A stretch of DNA of 8,280 nt from Candidatus Woesearchaeota archaeon (GCA_023255615.1 JAHFLI010000050.1:1-8280), one strand, 5' to 3'; shown: positions 1 through 4,714, numbered from the stretch's first letter. Numbers and translations: made by a program. The notes: generated from the letters alone by a model not told the origin.

Positions 1-95
1 ACCTCGATATCTGTCGTGTCAAATATGGTACCATCTTCAAGAACCCTGCCAGTATATTCTATTTCAACAAAATCATGTTTATTTATCTTTACCAT
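1..95 (-). CDS. FKBP-type peptidyl-prolyl cis-trans isomerase, N-terminal fragment
   Basis: Thirty-one complete codons are visible before the gene leaves the left edge. The peptide begins MVKINKHDFVEIEYTGRV and continues LEDGTIFDTTD. This is the opening strand and loop of archaeal long-type FKBP/SlyD prolyl isomerases, in which the D-F-V-x-I-x-Y-T-G-R and G-x-x-F-D-T-T blocks are typical. Such proteins are cytosolic foldases that isomerise proline peptide bonds, often with chaperone activity from an inserted flap domain. That flap lies outside the window, so the long or short form cannot be confirmed. The ATG at 95 is the only possible start: an in-frame TGA lies 27 bases upstream (123-125), with no ATG, GTG or TTG codon between. 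The gene is divergent from the envelope operon that starts at 316. Confidence 0.9.
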   Translation of the reverse strand, partial: MVKINKHDFVEIEYTGRVLEDGTIFDTTDIE

Positions 96-124
96 TTCAG
101 AGCCGCGGGTGTCTACACCACCTC
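96..124 (-). promoter_or_regulatory. Structured 5' leader of the FKBP gene with a distant Shine-Dalgarno
   Basis: On the minus strand the leader carries GAGGTGGTG (124 to 116), a strong match to the archaeal anti-Shine-Dalgarno. It ends 20 nt before the ATG, which is too far for normal use. The next bases form a small hairpin, GGTG-TAGA-CACC (119 to 108). If it folds, the exposed GAGG comes to about 12 nt from the ATG. An alternative pairing using the first GGTG (122 to 119) would hide the site. This is a fold by eye; no energy was calculated. Confidence 0.3.
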
Positions 125-156
125 AGAACGAGCTTAGTGAGTAGGGGAGATAAATT

Positions 157-165
157 CTTTTTAAA
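157..165 (-). promoter_or_regulatory. TATA box for the FKBP gene
   Basis: Read on the minus strand the site is TTTAAAAAG, the same string found before several other genes of the window. Archaeal transcription usually begins about 22-23 nt past the box end, so a start near 134-136 and a leader of about 40 nt are expected. That leader would include the GAGGTGG motif at 118-124. Confidence 0.5.
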
Positions 166-223
166 ACTTTTGGTTTGATTTTTTGCAATCTCTTCTAACC
201 TTTACTTCTGTTTTATTATCTAT

Positions 224-264
224 TTGGTGATATAAATATTTATAAATGAACATTCATTCACCAA
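224..264. promoter_or_regulatory. Nested palindrome over the presumed TATA core of the envelope operon
   Basis: The outer arms TTGGTGA (224-230) and TCACCAA (258-264) are exact reverse complements. Between them lie a perfect 14-bp palindrome TATAAATATTTATA (231-244), one spare A (245), and ATGAA-CA-TTCAT (246-257). All but a few loop bases therefore belong to an inverted repeat. The inner palindrome also contains TATA-like elements; TTTATAAA (239-246) would place a transcription start near 268 and give a leader of about 48 nt, which agrees with the ribosome binding site before the first gene. A dimeric regulator bound here would block TBP/TFB. That role is inferred from position and symmetry. 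Confidence 0.5.
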
Positions 265-280
265 TAAAATCTGTAGTTAC

Positions 281-288
281 TATAAAGT
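281..288 (+). promoter_or_regulatory. Alternative TATA-like site for the envelope operon
   Basis: TATAAAGT would place a transcription start near 310-311, on top of the ribosome binding site GGTGA. A transcript from this box would have almost no leader and would not use the Shine-Dalgarno. I therefore rank it below the site inside the palindrome. Confidence 0.3.
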
Positions 289-306
289 AATTAAGGGATA
301 GTGTGG

Positions 307-311
307 GGTGA
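307..311 (+). promoter_or_regulatory. Ribosome binding site that fixes the start at 316
   Basis: GGTGA, inside GGGGTGAAG, lies 4 nt before the ATG at 316. It overlaps the region just after the in-frame GTG at 301, so it supports the ATG and not that GTG as the start. Confidence 0.6.
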
Positions 312-315
312 AGAC

Positions 316-639
316 ATGAATATCCATCGATTATTTTTTGTAATATTGATCTTAACTATTTTGTTAGGATCTGCGTTGTTTGTATTCGGACAAGATGAGC
401 CTGCAAAACCCGTTGTCCAACAGGTTCCGAATTATTCCATTGTTCAGATTCCAGGTGAGACGGCAAACACTGTCATCAGATATACTGATAATGCGAACAC
501 TGAGGACTTGTACTCGCTTTACGAGCAGCAATTGCGGGAAAACAATAGGCTTCGACAAGATATTCAAGATCTTGATCGACAAGTTCGAGATTTGAAAAAG
601 AAAAACAGTTTGATTCCACCAATTTCGCCAGGTTATTAA
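316..639 (+). CDS. Membrane-anchored or secreted coiled-coil protein, unknown function
   Basis: A 107-residue protein that I do not recognise. Residues 5-24 are a hydrophobic stretch (LFFVILILTILLGSALFVFG) after a short N-terminus with one arginine, typical of a signal peptide or signal anchor. The following GQDEP could be a cleavage region. Residues 26-60 are a Pro/Val/Thr-rich linker. Residues about 64-97 (EDLYSLYEQQ through QVRDLKKKN) are charged and heptad-like, predicting a coiled coil. The tail is proline-rich and ends GY. The protein is probably outside the membrane and oligomeric. It opens the operon with a glycan synthase; the next ORF starts 2 nt after its stop. It could be a scaffold or partner of the synthase, but only context supports that. 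The ATG at 316 is preferred over GTG 301 because of the GGTGA site. Confidence 0.75.
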   Translation: MNIHRLFFVILILTILLGSALFVFGQDEPAKPVVQQVPNYSIVQIPGETANTVIRYTDNANTEDLYSLYEQQLRENNRLRQDIQDLDRQVRDLKKKNSLIPPISPGY

Positions 640-641
640 TC

Positions 642-731
642 ATGTCGACGGATCGCTATATCAAGTGGGTTATCGGCATGACTATAATGGTTTTGTGGGT
701 CGCTCACGTCATCTATGTATACCTTTTATGA
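642..731 (+). CDS. 29-residue single-pass membrane microprotein (putative)
   Basis: A small ORF fills the gap between the coiled-coil gene and the glycosyltransferase. It starts 2 nt after the upstream stop, and its TGA (729-731) overlaps the ATG of the glycosyltransferase (728-730) as ATGA. The peptide starts MSTDRYIK, then runs as one hydrophobic helix to its C-terminus (about residues 9-29, rich in V, I, L, M and W). The charge pattern suggests the C-terminus crosses the membrane. The AGGT at 629-632 is a weak ribosome site, so translation may be coupled. Small helical subunits next to GT2 synthases are known (PgaD beside PgaC), but no homology can be claimed for 29 residues. The alternative is that the ORF is chance and the glycosyltransferase starts earlier at GTG 665; that extension is hydrophilic and looks non-native. 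Confidence 0.55.
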   Translation: MSTDRYIKWVIGMTIMVLWVAHVIYVYLL

Positions 732-1969
732 AACCAAAAACGGCCTATAATCTTTTTCGTATTGTCGTTGCAGGGATTTTTCTTTTAGTTATTCCTCTTT
801 TTATTATTCAATATGGGTGGTGGAATTCTATCACGCGATTGTATGTCGTCTGCGCTTCGTTATTTTTACTGTATCGGTTTACTGCATGGTTTTTTTCTGA
901 GCTCTCCCCTTTGCGAGTATATCCTCCGTTGCATGAGCCCTATTCCATTATCATTCCCGTTAAAGATGAAGATCCGGAACTCCTCTTACGTGTTGTTCAT
1001 ATGGCTGTTGCACAAAAAGGAAGGAAAGAAGTGATTATCGGTGATGATGGATCAAAAGTTCCTGTTTCCGAGATCTTGAAAGAAAGGCCGGACTTGTATG
1101 AAAGAGTCATTGTATATCGGTCATCTCAAAATTTGGGGAAGAAGCATCTTCAATCAGTATTATTTCGGCGTGCAAAAAATGATCTCTTGATCAATATTGA
1201 TTCTGATATCCTTCTCGATGATCCTCATGCAGTCCAACGACTCATTGCGCCTTTACGAAATAGAAAAGTTGGGATTACCAATGGGAATGTTGAAATCATT
1301 TCTCCAAAAAGAAGTCTTCTCACCAGAATTCAGTCTATAATGTATTACGGAGCAAATCAGGTTGGAAGAAAAAGCTGGGGGACCTTAGGACTTAATCCTT
1401 GCGCATCTGGAGAAATTCTTGCAATTCGGAAAAGTCAGTTCATGCCTTTTTTGAACGAATATCTTTATAGAACCTTTTCAGGTATCCGATTAACATTTGG
1501 AGAAGATCGTTTGATGACTAATCTATTGCTTCGTGCAGGATACAAGTCAGTCTATGTAGAAACAGCTAAAGCAGCGACCCCTGGATGTGAGACTTTTCCT
1601 AAATATATCAAACAACAAACTCGATGGCGACGTTCAGGGATCCATGAAAGCATTTTTTTTCTGGGATTTAGCCGGAATGCGTATTTGATAACTCTCATTT
1701 CTCTGACAATGATCTTACCCCTGGTGTTTACTATTCTTCTTACCACAACGATAACTTATTACATTATGATCGGTGCTTACTTTTATTTTATTCCTCTCTT
1801 TGGTATTCTTGTTTTTGTGAATCTCCTCGCAGATATTCCGATGCTTTTTGAGAAGATCAACAGATTTCCTGATTTAATTCTTTTCTCGCTCTTCAATGTA
1901 TTTATCCTTTCTCCTCTCTGGATTTATGCACTTTTTACTTTGGATCGAACAGGATGGGGAACGCGATGA
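728..1969 (+). CDS. Membrane GT2 glycosyltransferase, hyaluronan/chitin-synthase-like
   Basis: A 413-residue processive-type family 2 glycosyltransferase, expected to polymerise and possibly export a surface polysaccharide from nucleotide sugars. Two N-terminal membrane helices (about 10-28 and 36-55) precede a cytosolic GT-A domain. The domain shows IIIPVKDED (74-82), IGDDGS (104-109), the metal-binding DSD (158-160), SGEILAIR (227-234), the catalytic-base region FGEDR (257-261) and the product-binding QQTRW (296-300). Three or more helices follow (about 318-345, 348-372, 385-403), and the protein ends TGWGTR, close to the W-G-T motif of hyaluronan synthases. The sugar substrate cannot be read from the sequence. 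ATG 728 is chosen because it overlaps the preceding stop as ATGA and gives a proper membrane N-terminus. The gene's own stop overlaps the next start in the same way. Confidence 0.88.
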   Translation: MKPKTAYNLFRIVVAGIFLLVIPLFIIQYGWWNSITRLYVVCASLFLLYRFTAWFFSELSPLRVYPPLHEPYSIIIPVKDEDPELLLRVVHMAVAQKGRKEVIIGDDGSKVPVSEILKERPDLYERVIVYRSSQNLGKKHLQSVLFRRAKNDLLINIDSDILLDDPHAVQRLIAPLRNRKVGITNGNVEIISPKRSLLTRIQSIMYYGANQVGRKSWGTLGLNPCASGEILAIRKSQFMPFLNEYLYRTFSGIRLTFGEDRLMTNLLLRAGYKSVYVETAKAATPGCETFPKYIKQQTRWRRSGIHESIFFLGFSRNAYLITLISLTMILPLVFTILLTTTITYYIMIGAYFYFIPLFGILVFVNLLADIPMLFEKINRFPDLILFSLFNVFILSPLWIYALFTLDRTGWGTR

Positions 1970-2160
1970 AAAAAAAATATCTCAGTATCTTTTGCGTATT
2001 AATTGTATTTCTTTTGATTGGATCTGCAGCATTGATGGCGATTCCTTCACCAGAAAAGCATACGCAAAAAAGTTCAACAATGATTATTGAAGTTATTGAA
2101 GAACAACCTCTGTCTATCTCTCAATACCACGAAAATAGAGGACTCAGCTGCACATTATAA
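1966..2160 (+). CDS. Small membrane-anchored protein, unknown function
   Basis: A 64-residue protein without a recognisable family. After MKKK comes a hydrophobic segment (about residues 5-26) ending ALMAIPSPE, so it is either a cleaved signal peptide or an N-terminal anchor. The remaining ~38 residues are polar, with an acidic stretch (IEVIEE, 41-46) and a C-terminal SCTL. Its ATG overlaps the stop of the glycosyltransferase as ATGA, which implies coupled translation and a shared envelope role. An in-frame ATG at 1954 would add four residues; 1966 is preferred for the overlap and the KKK start. The start region contains a run of nine A (1969-1977), a possible slippage site. The last two codons overlap the convergent DUF167 gene. 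Confidence 0.6.
   Translation: MKKKYLSIFCVLIVFLLIGSAALMAIPSPEKHTQKSSTMIIEVIEEQPLSISQYHENRGLSCTL
2065..2070 (-). terminator. T-run downstream of the signal peptidase operon, inside the small membrane gene
   Basis: Six consecutive T on the minus strand, about 85 bases past the DUF167 stop. It could end the minus-strand transcript inside the opposing gene. It is short and the assignment is weak. Confidence 0.2.
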
Positions 2161-2403
2161 CACTTTGATGAGCTTCTCACGAGAAGACATTCCAGAGAGT
2201 ATAGCAACATTCTTTTTCAGTTTTTTCTTAAAAAAGAGTATGATCTCTTTGTTCGCTTTGTTATCTTCCGGCGGAGCTGCAACGATCATTCGATACGCCT
2301 TTCTTGCATCATCATACTTTAGAATTCGCGTCTCTGTTTGATTTGGCTTTACGATAAGTCGAAAAATCTTTTCTGTGATCTTGATCAACGATAATCTCTC
2401 CAC
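2155..2403 (-). CDS. DUF167 / YggU-family (UPF0235) protein
   Basis: A small protein of 77-82 residues in the conserved DUF167 family, whose cellular role is unknown. The family pattern is clear: KIFRLIVKPNQTET near the start, then IVAAPPEDNKANKEI, a basic helix FFKKKLKK, and the closing VAILSGMSSREKLIKV. The P-x-x-x-K-A-N and G-x-x-S-R-x-K blocks are the hallmarks. Two starts are possible. GTG at 2403 lacks a ribosome site and overlaps TFS by 19 bases. TTG at 2388 overlaps the TFS stop as TTGA and has GGAG 9 nt upstream (2398-2401), so it may be the true start (77 residues). It is the last gene of the signal peptidase-TFS operon. Its stop overlaps the convergent envelope operon. Confidence 0.85.
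   Translation of the reverse strand: MERLSLIKITEKIFRLIVKPNQTETRILKYDDARKAYRMIVAAPPEDNKANKEIILFFKKKLKKNVAILSGMSSREKLIKVL
2210..2229 (+). terminator. T-rich termination region of the envelope operon, inside DUF167
   Basis: About 50 bases past the last stop of the plus-strand operon comes a run rich in T (pattern TTCTTTTTCAGTTTTTTCTT). Archaeal RNA polymerase often stops at such runs without a hairpin. On the other strand these bases encode the lysine-rich helix of DUF167, so the base composition has a coding explanation too. Confidence 0.3.
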
Positions 2404-2699
2404 GTATGCTTACATTTCGTGCATTTTAGAAATTTTGTTTCAGGTTCATCGGCTGACCGCGTCTGAATATGCCAATAATATGCTTCTCCATTCCCGCATT
2501 TTGGACATTTTTCTTTCGTCATAGGATACACTTCTATAGATTCATGAACCACTTCAATAGCTTGAGAGGAAGATTTTATTTTTTCTTTGAGTGCCCCCCC
2601 ATCAACGGAGGTTGATTTATACCCACAAGAACAAATTAATTTTTTCTTTCCGCCTTCCATTTTTGGTTTCATAATTGAGCCACATTTTGGACAGAACAT
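2385..2699 (-). CDS. tfs: Archaeal transcription factor S (TFIIS-like RNA cleavage factor)
   Basis: A 104-residue protein with two zinc ribbons. The N-terminal one uses C3 and C6 (MFCPKCGS) and a shortened CxC pair at C23 and C25 (ICSCGY) where CxxC is more usual. The C-terminal ribbon uses C65/C68 (CPKCGN) and C93/C96 (CTKCKHTW). Its beta-hairpin reads QTRSADEPET (79-88); the D84-E85 pair is the acidic tip that enters the RNA polymerase secondary channel and stimulates cleavage of backtracked transcripts. RSADEPET separates it from a plain RpoM-type subunit. The start is ATG 2699, set by GAGGTGGA at 2704-2711; an upstream in-frame GTG (2708) is part of that ribosome site. The ATG begins one base after the signal peptidase stop, so the two are probably co-translated. 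Confidence 0.95.
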   Translation of the reverse strand: MFCPKCGSIMKPKMEGGKKKLICSCGYKSTSVDGGALKEKIKSSSQAIEVVHESIEVYPMTKEKCPKCGNGEAYYWHIQTRSADEPETKFLKCTKCKHTWRDYR

Positions 2700-2700
2700 C

Positions 2701-3297
2701 TTATCCACCTCTTACCGCATCAATAAGAGAGACAAAGGCTATTTTTACATACCCTACTAAAGGGATTCTAAATAAGGCTCTTCCGATTACTCTTGATCCT
2801 ATAATATCTTGTTCTCCAACATTAGCAAAACCGTGGTTGAAATCTCCTTTGGTCTGAAAATGGATGGTGTTATTTTCTTCCCATTTTTTCACGACACGAT
2901 GGATAATCGGATCTGCTAAATTCGCAGAAAAAACAATAACATCTCCTACCTGGATATCTTTTTTTTGTTCTCCAGTGAGAATGATAATGTCTCCTTTATT
3001 GAAGCCATTTACAAACCGAAAGGATTTGAAGGTATCTTTTGTAATTCCTTTTTCTGCATATAACGATTCCTGGGAAGTCCACCAGTTATCAAATGATCCC
3101 TGGTGCTCCATCGATCCAGATACAACTGCAACAATAGGATGCGTGGTTCCAAGAAGAAAACCGAGCAAGGGATACACTATAAACTTAATGAGAACAAAAG
3201 CGAGAACAACATTCGCAATCCAACTCCAGATACTATTATCTTCCCAGATAAAGTGCCAAAACTTTCTCAAAAATACCCTTACATCGTCCCACTTCAT
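2701..3297 (-). CDS. Signal peptidase I, archaeal Ser/His type (S26B)
   Basis: A 198-residue membrane protease that removes signal peptides from exported proteins. A helix at about residues 28-50 anchors it. The catalytic serine is S62 in VVSGSMEH (58-65). The general base is histidine H133 in PIIHRVV, replacing the lysine of bacterial enzymes, and the conserved aspartate is D152 in TKGDFN. A second hydrophobic segment lies near the C-terminus (about 174-193). KGDIIIL (101-107) and VGDVIVF (117-123) are the family's beta-strand boxes. Start: ATG 3297 is chosen because a TATA box at 3321-3328 would begin transcription right there, whereas GTG 3315 would lie upstream of that start. It leads an operon with TFS and DUF167. 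The secreted-looking products of the neighbouring envelope operon are plausible clients. Confidence 0.93.
   Translation of the reverse strand: MKWDDVRVFLRKFWHFIWEDNSIWSWIANVVLAFVLIKFIVYPLLGFLLGTTHPIVAVVSGSMEHQGSFDNWWTSQESLYAEKGITKDTFKSFRFVNGFNKGDIIILTGEQKKDIQVGDVIVFSANLADPIIHRVVKKWEENNTIHFQTKGDFNHGFANVGEQDIIGSRVIGRALFRIPLVGYVKIAFVSLIDAVRGG
2704..2711 (-). promoter_or_regulatory. Ribosome binding site of TFS inside the signal peptidase gene
   Basis: On the minus strand GAGGTGGA covers the last codons of the signal peptidase gene (Arg-Gly-Gly), just before its TAA. The GAGGTG core lies 6 nt before the TFS ATG at 2699. The C-terminal residues of one protein thus double as the translation signal of the next. 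Confidence 0.75.
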
Positions 3298-3320
3298 AGA
3301 GAACGAGGGCCTCACAAACT

Positions 3321-3333
3321 CTTAAAAAGCTTT
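3321..3333. promoter_or_regulatory. Bidirectional TATA element between signal peptidase and Nudix genes
   Basis: The block CTTAAAAAGCTTT reads as TTAAAAAG on the plus strand (3322-3329) and TTTTTAAG on the minus strand (3328 to 3321). Counting about 22-23 nt past each box gives a plus-strand start near 3351, just before the GGAG of the Nudix gene, and a minus-strand start near 3298-3299, at the signal peptidase ATG. One element could therefore serve both genes, leaderless on one side and with a short leader on the other. Confidence 0.45.
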
Positions 3334-3351
3334 CTGTTTCGTCTTATGCTC

Positions 3352-3355
3352 GGAG
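3352..3355 (+). promoter_or_regulatory. Ribosome binding site of the Nudix gene
   Basis: GGAG sits 8 nt before ATG 3364. It lies inside the codons that an earlier in-frame ATG (3346) would use, which favours 3364 as the start. Confidence 0.55.
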
Positions 3356-3363
3356 AGCTGGAT

Positions 3364-3765
3364 ATGAAACAAGTTGCAAAAATCCTGCTGGTGAATAAGG
3401 AAGGGAAGTTATTGCTTCATCATAGAAGTTCAGATGCAAAAATAGATCCCGATACGTGGTCTTTTTTTGGAGGAAAAGTGGAGCAACATGAAACGCCGGA
3501 GCAAGCAATAATACGTGAAGTCAAAGAAGAAATCGATTTTAATCTTCACGATTTCTCTTTTTTTAAAATGTACCCATTTCCCGGATGGGACACGTATGTG
3601 TTCGTTGGGGTAGTTGATGTTCCACTTTCTTATCTTCATTTGGAGGAGGGACAAGGATTAGGATATTTCTCCCTCCATTCTGCAAAGAAATTGCAATTGT
3701 CTAGTTTAGTAACCATGACGTTACGTGATTATTTTGCGCAAAAGGTCAACTCAAACTTTAAATAG
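3364..3765 (+). CDS. Nudix hydrolase
   Basis: A 133-residue single-domain Nudix protein, expected to hydrolyse a nucleoside diphosphate linked to another group, with Mg2+ or Mn2+. The Nudix box spans residues 37-59: G37-x5-E43-x7-R51-E52-V-K-E55-E56. The glycine usually near the end of the box is replaced by aspartate (EEIDF), a mild deviation. Preceding it, LLLHHRS and TWSFFGGKVE match the usual entry into the box. The short length and WSFFGGKVE resemble MutT/NTP-pyrophosphatase-like members, but the substrate cannot be inferred. The reading frame stays open upstream to 3103 across the signal peptidase gene; that part is antisense and rejected. GGAG at 3352-3355 supports ATG 3364. Its TAG stop lies inside the TATA box of the next gene. 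Confidence 0.92.
   Translation: MKQVAKILLVNKEGKLLLHHRSSDAKIDPDTWSFFGGKVEQHETPEQAIIREVKEEIDFNLHDFSFFKMYPFPGWDTYVFVGVVDVPLSYLHLEEGQGLGYFSLHSAKKLQLSSLVTMTLRDYFAQKVNSNFK
3757..3765 (+). promoter_or_regulatory. TATA box of the DUF1385 gene, overlapping the Nudix stop codon
   Basis: TTTAAATAG ends with the TAG stop of the Nudix gene. The ATG of the next gene follows after 21 nt, which predicts a transcript that begins at or next to the start codon. No Shine-Dalgarno is present in the 21-nt gap, in line with a leaderless message. Confidence 0.5.
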
Positions 3766-3786
3766 TAAACGATGTACTTCTGAAAA

Positions 3787-4710
3787 ATGTCCAAGAAAAA
3801 AATTGAAATCATGATCGGAGGGCAGGCACTCATTGAAGGAGTGATGATGCGTTCTCCTCGTTATGTTGGTGTTGCCGTGAGAAATTCGAAAGGTAACATC
3901 GTCACCAAAGCGAACAAGCTTCCAACCCCTCATCCTTTTTGGAAACTTTCTTTTTTTCGTGGTATTTACGTTTTAGTGAGTATGCTTGTTGTGGGGATTC
4001 GTGAACTGAATTGGTCTGCATCTCAGGCAACAGAAGAAGAGGAAACAATAAGCGACTGGCTCTTGTATCTCACTCTTTTTATTTCATTGGTTTTTGGAAT
4101 CGGTCTTTTTGTTTTTGTGCCTTACGCATTAACAACTCTCATTGGTGTTCATGAAGAATACTCACCTTTTCTCTTTAATTTTATCGATGGAAGCATCAAA
4201 GTACTCATCTTACTTGCATATGTTTACGGTATTTCCTTTTGGGATGATGTGAAGAGATTGTACCAATATCATGGTGCAGAACATATGACTGTTTTTTGTT
4301 ATGAACATGAGCAAGAATTAACCGTCAAGAATGTAAAAAAATTTTCCACACTTCATCCACGATGCGGGACCAGTTTTCTCTTTGTTGTTATCCTTATGAG
4401 TGTTCTGATTTTTAGTTTTACTCCGCTTCTTGCACAATTGATTTTCCCCTCTTTCTCCACTTTCTCTTTTCTTTTACGGCGAGTATTTTTATTTGCGTTG
4501 CGCCTCGGTTTTCTTCCTCTTGTCGCGGGGCTTTCTTATGAATTTCTGAAATGGAGCTCTCGTTTTGCTCATCATAACGCTCTCCGTATTTTCGTGGTTC
4601 CTGGCTTATTGCTTCAGCGCATAACGACTCGAAAACCAGACGATAAACAAATCGAAATTGCGATCTCTTCATTGAAAGAAGTTCTCAAAGCAGAAGGACA
4701 AAAGCTTTAA
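3787..4710 (+). CDS. DUF1385 (YqhQ-like) integral membrane protein
   Basis: A 307-residue polytopic membrane protein of the DUF1385 family, known from Bacillus YqhQ and many bacteria; I know of no firmly established biochemical function. The family signatures are all here: GGQALIEGVMMRSP (11-24), the histidine-rich YHGAEH (161-166), HPRCGTSF (190-197) and AGLSYE (247-252). Hydrophobic segments lie at about 55-72, 91-119, 136-152, 195-222 and 230-249. The clustered His, Cys and Glu residues between the third and fourth segments (H162, H166, H190, C193) could bind a metal; that is inference. ATG 3787 is the start because the family signature begins within 10 residues and the TATA box fits. It stands as its own unit between the Nudix gene and korA. 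Its presence in an apparent archaeon may reflect transfer from bacteria. Confidence 0.9.
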   Translation: MSKKKIEIMIGGQALIEGVMMRSPRYVGVAVRNSKGNIVTKANKLPTPHPFWKLSFFRGIYVLVSMLVVGIRELNWSASQATEEEETISDWLLYLTLFISLVFGIGLFVFVPYALTTLIGVHEEYSPFLFNFIDGSIKVLILLAYVYGISFWDDVKRLYQYHGAEHMTVFCYEHEQELTVKNVKKFSTLHPRCGTSFLFVVILMSVLIFSFTPLLAQLIFPSFSTFSFLLRRVFLFALRLGFLPLVAGLSYEFLKWSSRFAHHNALRIFVVPGLLLQRITTRKPDDKQIEIAISSLKEVLKAEGQKL

Positions 4711-4714
4711 AAAG
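4706..4714 (+). promoter_or_regulatory. TATA box of korAB, overlapping the DUF1385 stop codon
   Basis: TTTAAAAAG contains the TAA stop (4708-4710) of the DUF1385 gene. Transcription would begin near 4736-4737, leaving about 10 nt before the korA ATG at 4747. No ribosome site is visible in that short leader. Confidence 0.5.

Larger units (their letters stand above)
96..315. other. Divergent intergenic region between FKBP gene and envelope operon
   Basis: This 220-base stretch is the largest gap in the window. From left to right it holds the FKBP leader and its TATA box, a pyrimidine-rich run on the plus strand (about 176-220), the 41-bp nested palindrome (224-264), a second TATA-like site (281-288) and the ribosome binding site of the first envelope gene. 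I find no supported tRNA, snoRNA or small ORF in it. Confidence 0.7.

Noticed and set aside
127..148. tRNA D-arm-like string on the plus strand (gagcttagtgagtagg)
   Set aside because: No acceptor, anticodon or T arm follows; the next bases are AT-rich, with no tRNA fold on either strand.
301..315. GTG 301 as start of the coiled-coil gene
   Set aside because: The five extra residues include two acidic ones ahead of the signal sequence, and the GGTGA ribosome site lies inside this extension.
665..727. Longer glycosyltransferase start at GTG 665
   Set aside because: It would add 21 hydrophilic residues before the membrane helix and overlap the microprotein ORF; ATG 728 forms a clean ATGA overlap.
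1653..1660. Run of eight T in the glycosyltransferase gene as a terminator or frameshift site
   Set aside because: It encodes Ile-Phe-Phe in an intact frame right after the QQTRW motif, with normal sequence continuing to the C-terminus.
2864..3325. 153-codon plus-strand ORF opposite the signal peptidase gene
   Set aside because: It is fully antisense to a gene with all catalytic motifs; its translation shows no family pattern and is rich in Ser/Thr/Pro as expected for a shadow frame.
3103..3363. Upstream extension of the Nudix frame
   Set aside because: It runs antisense through the signal peptidase N-terminus; the Nudix domain begins right after ATG 3364, which has GGAG 8 nt upstream.
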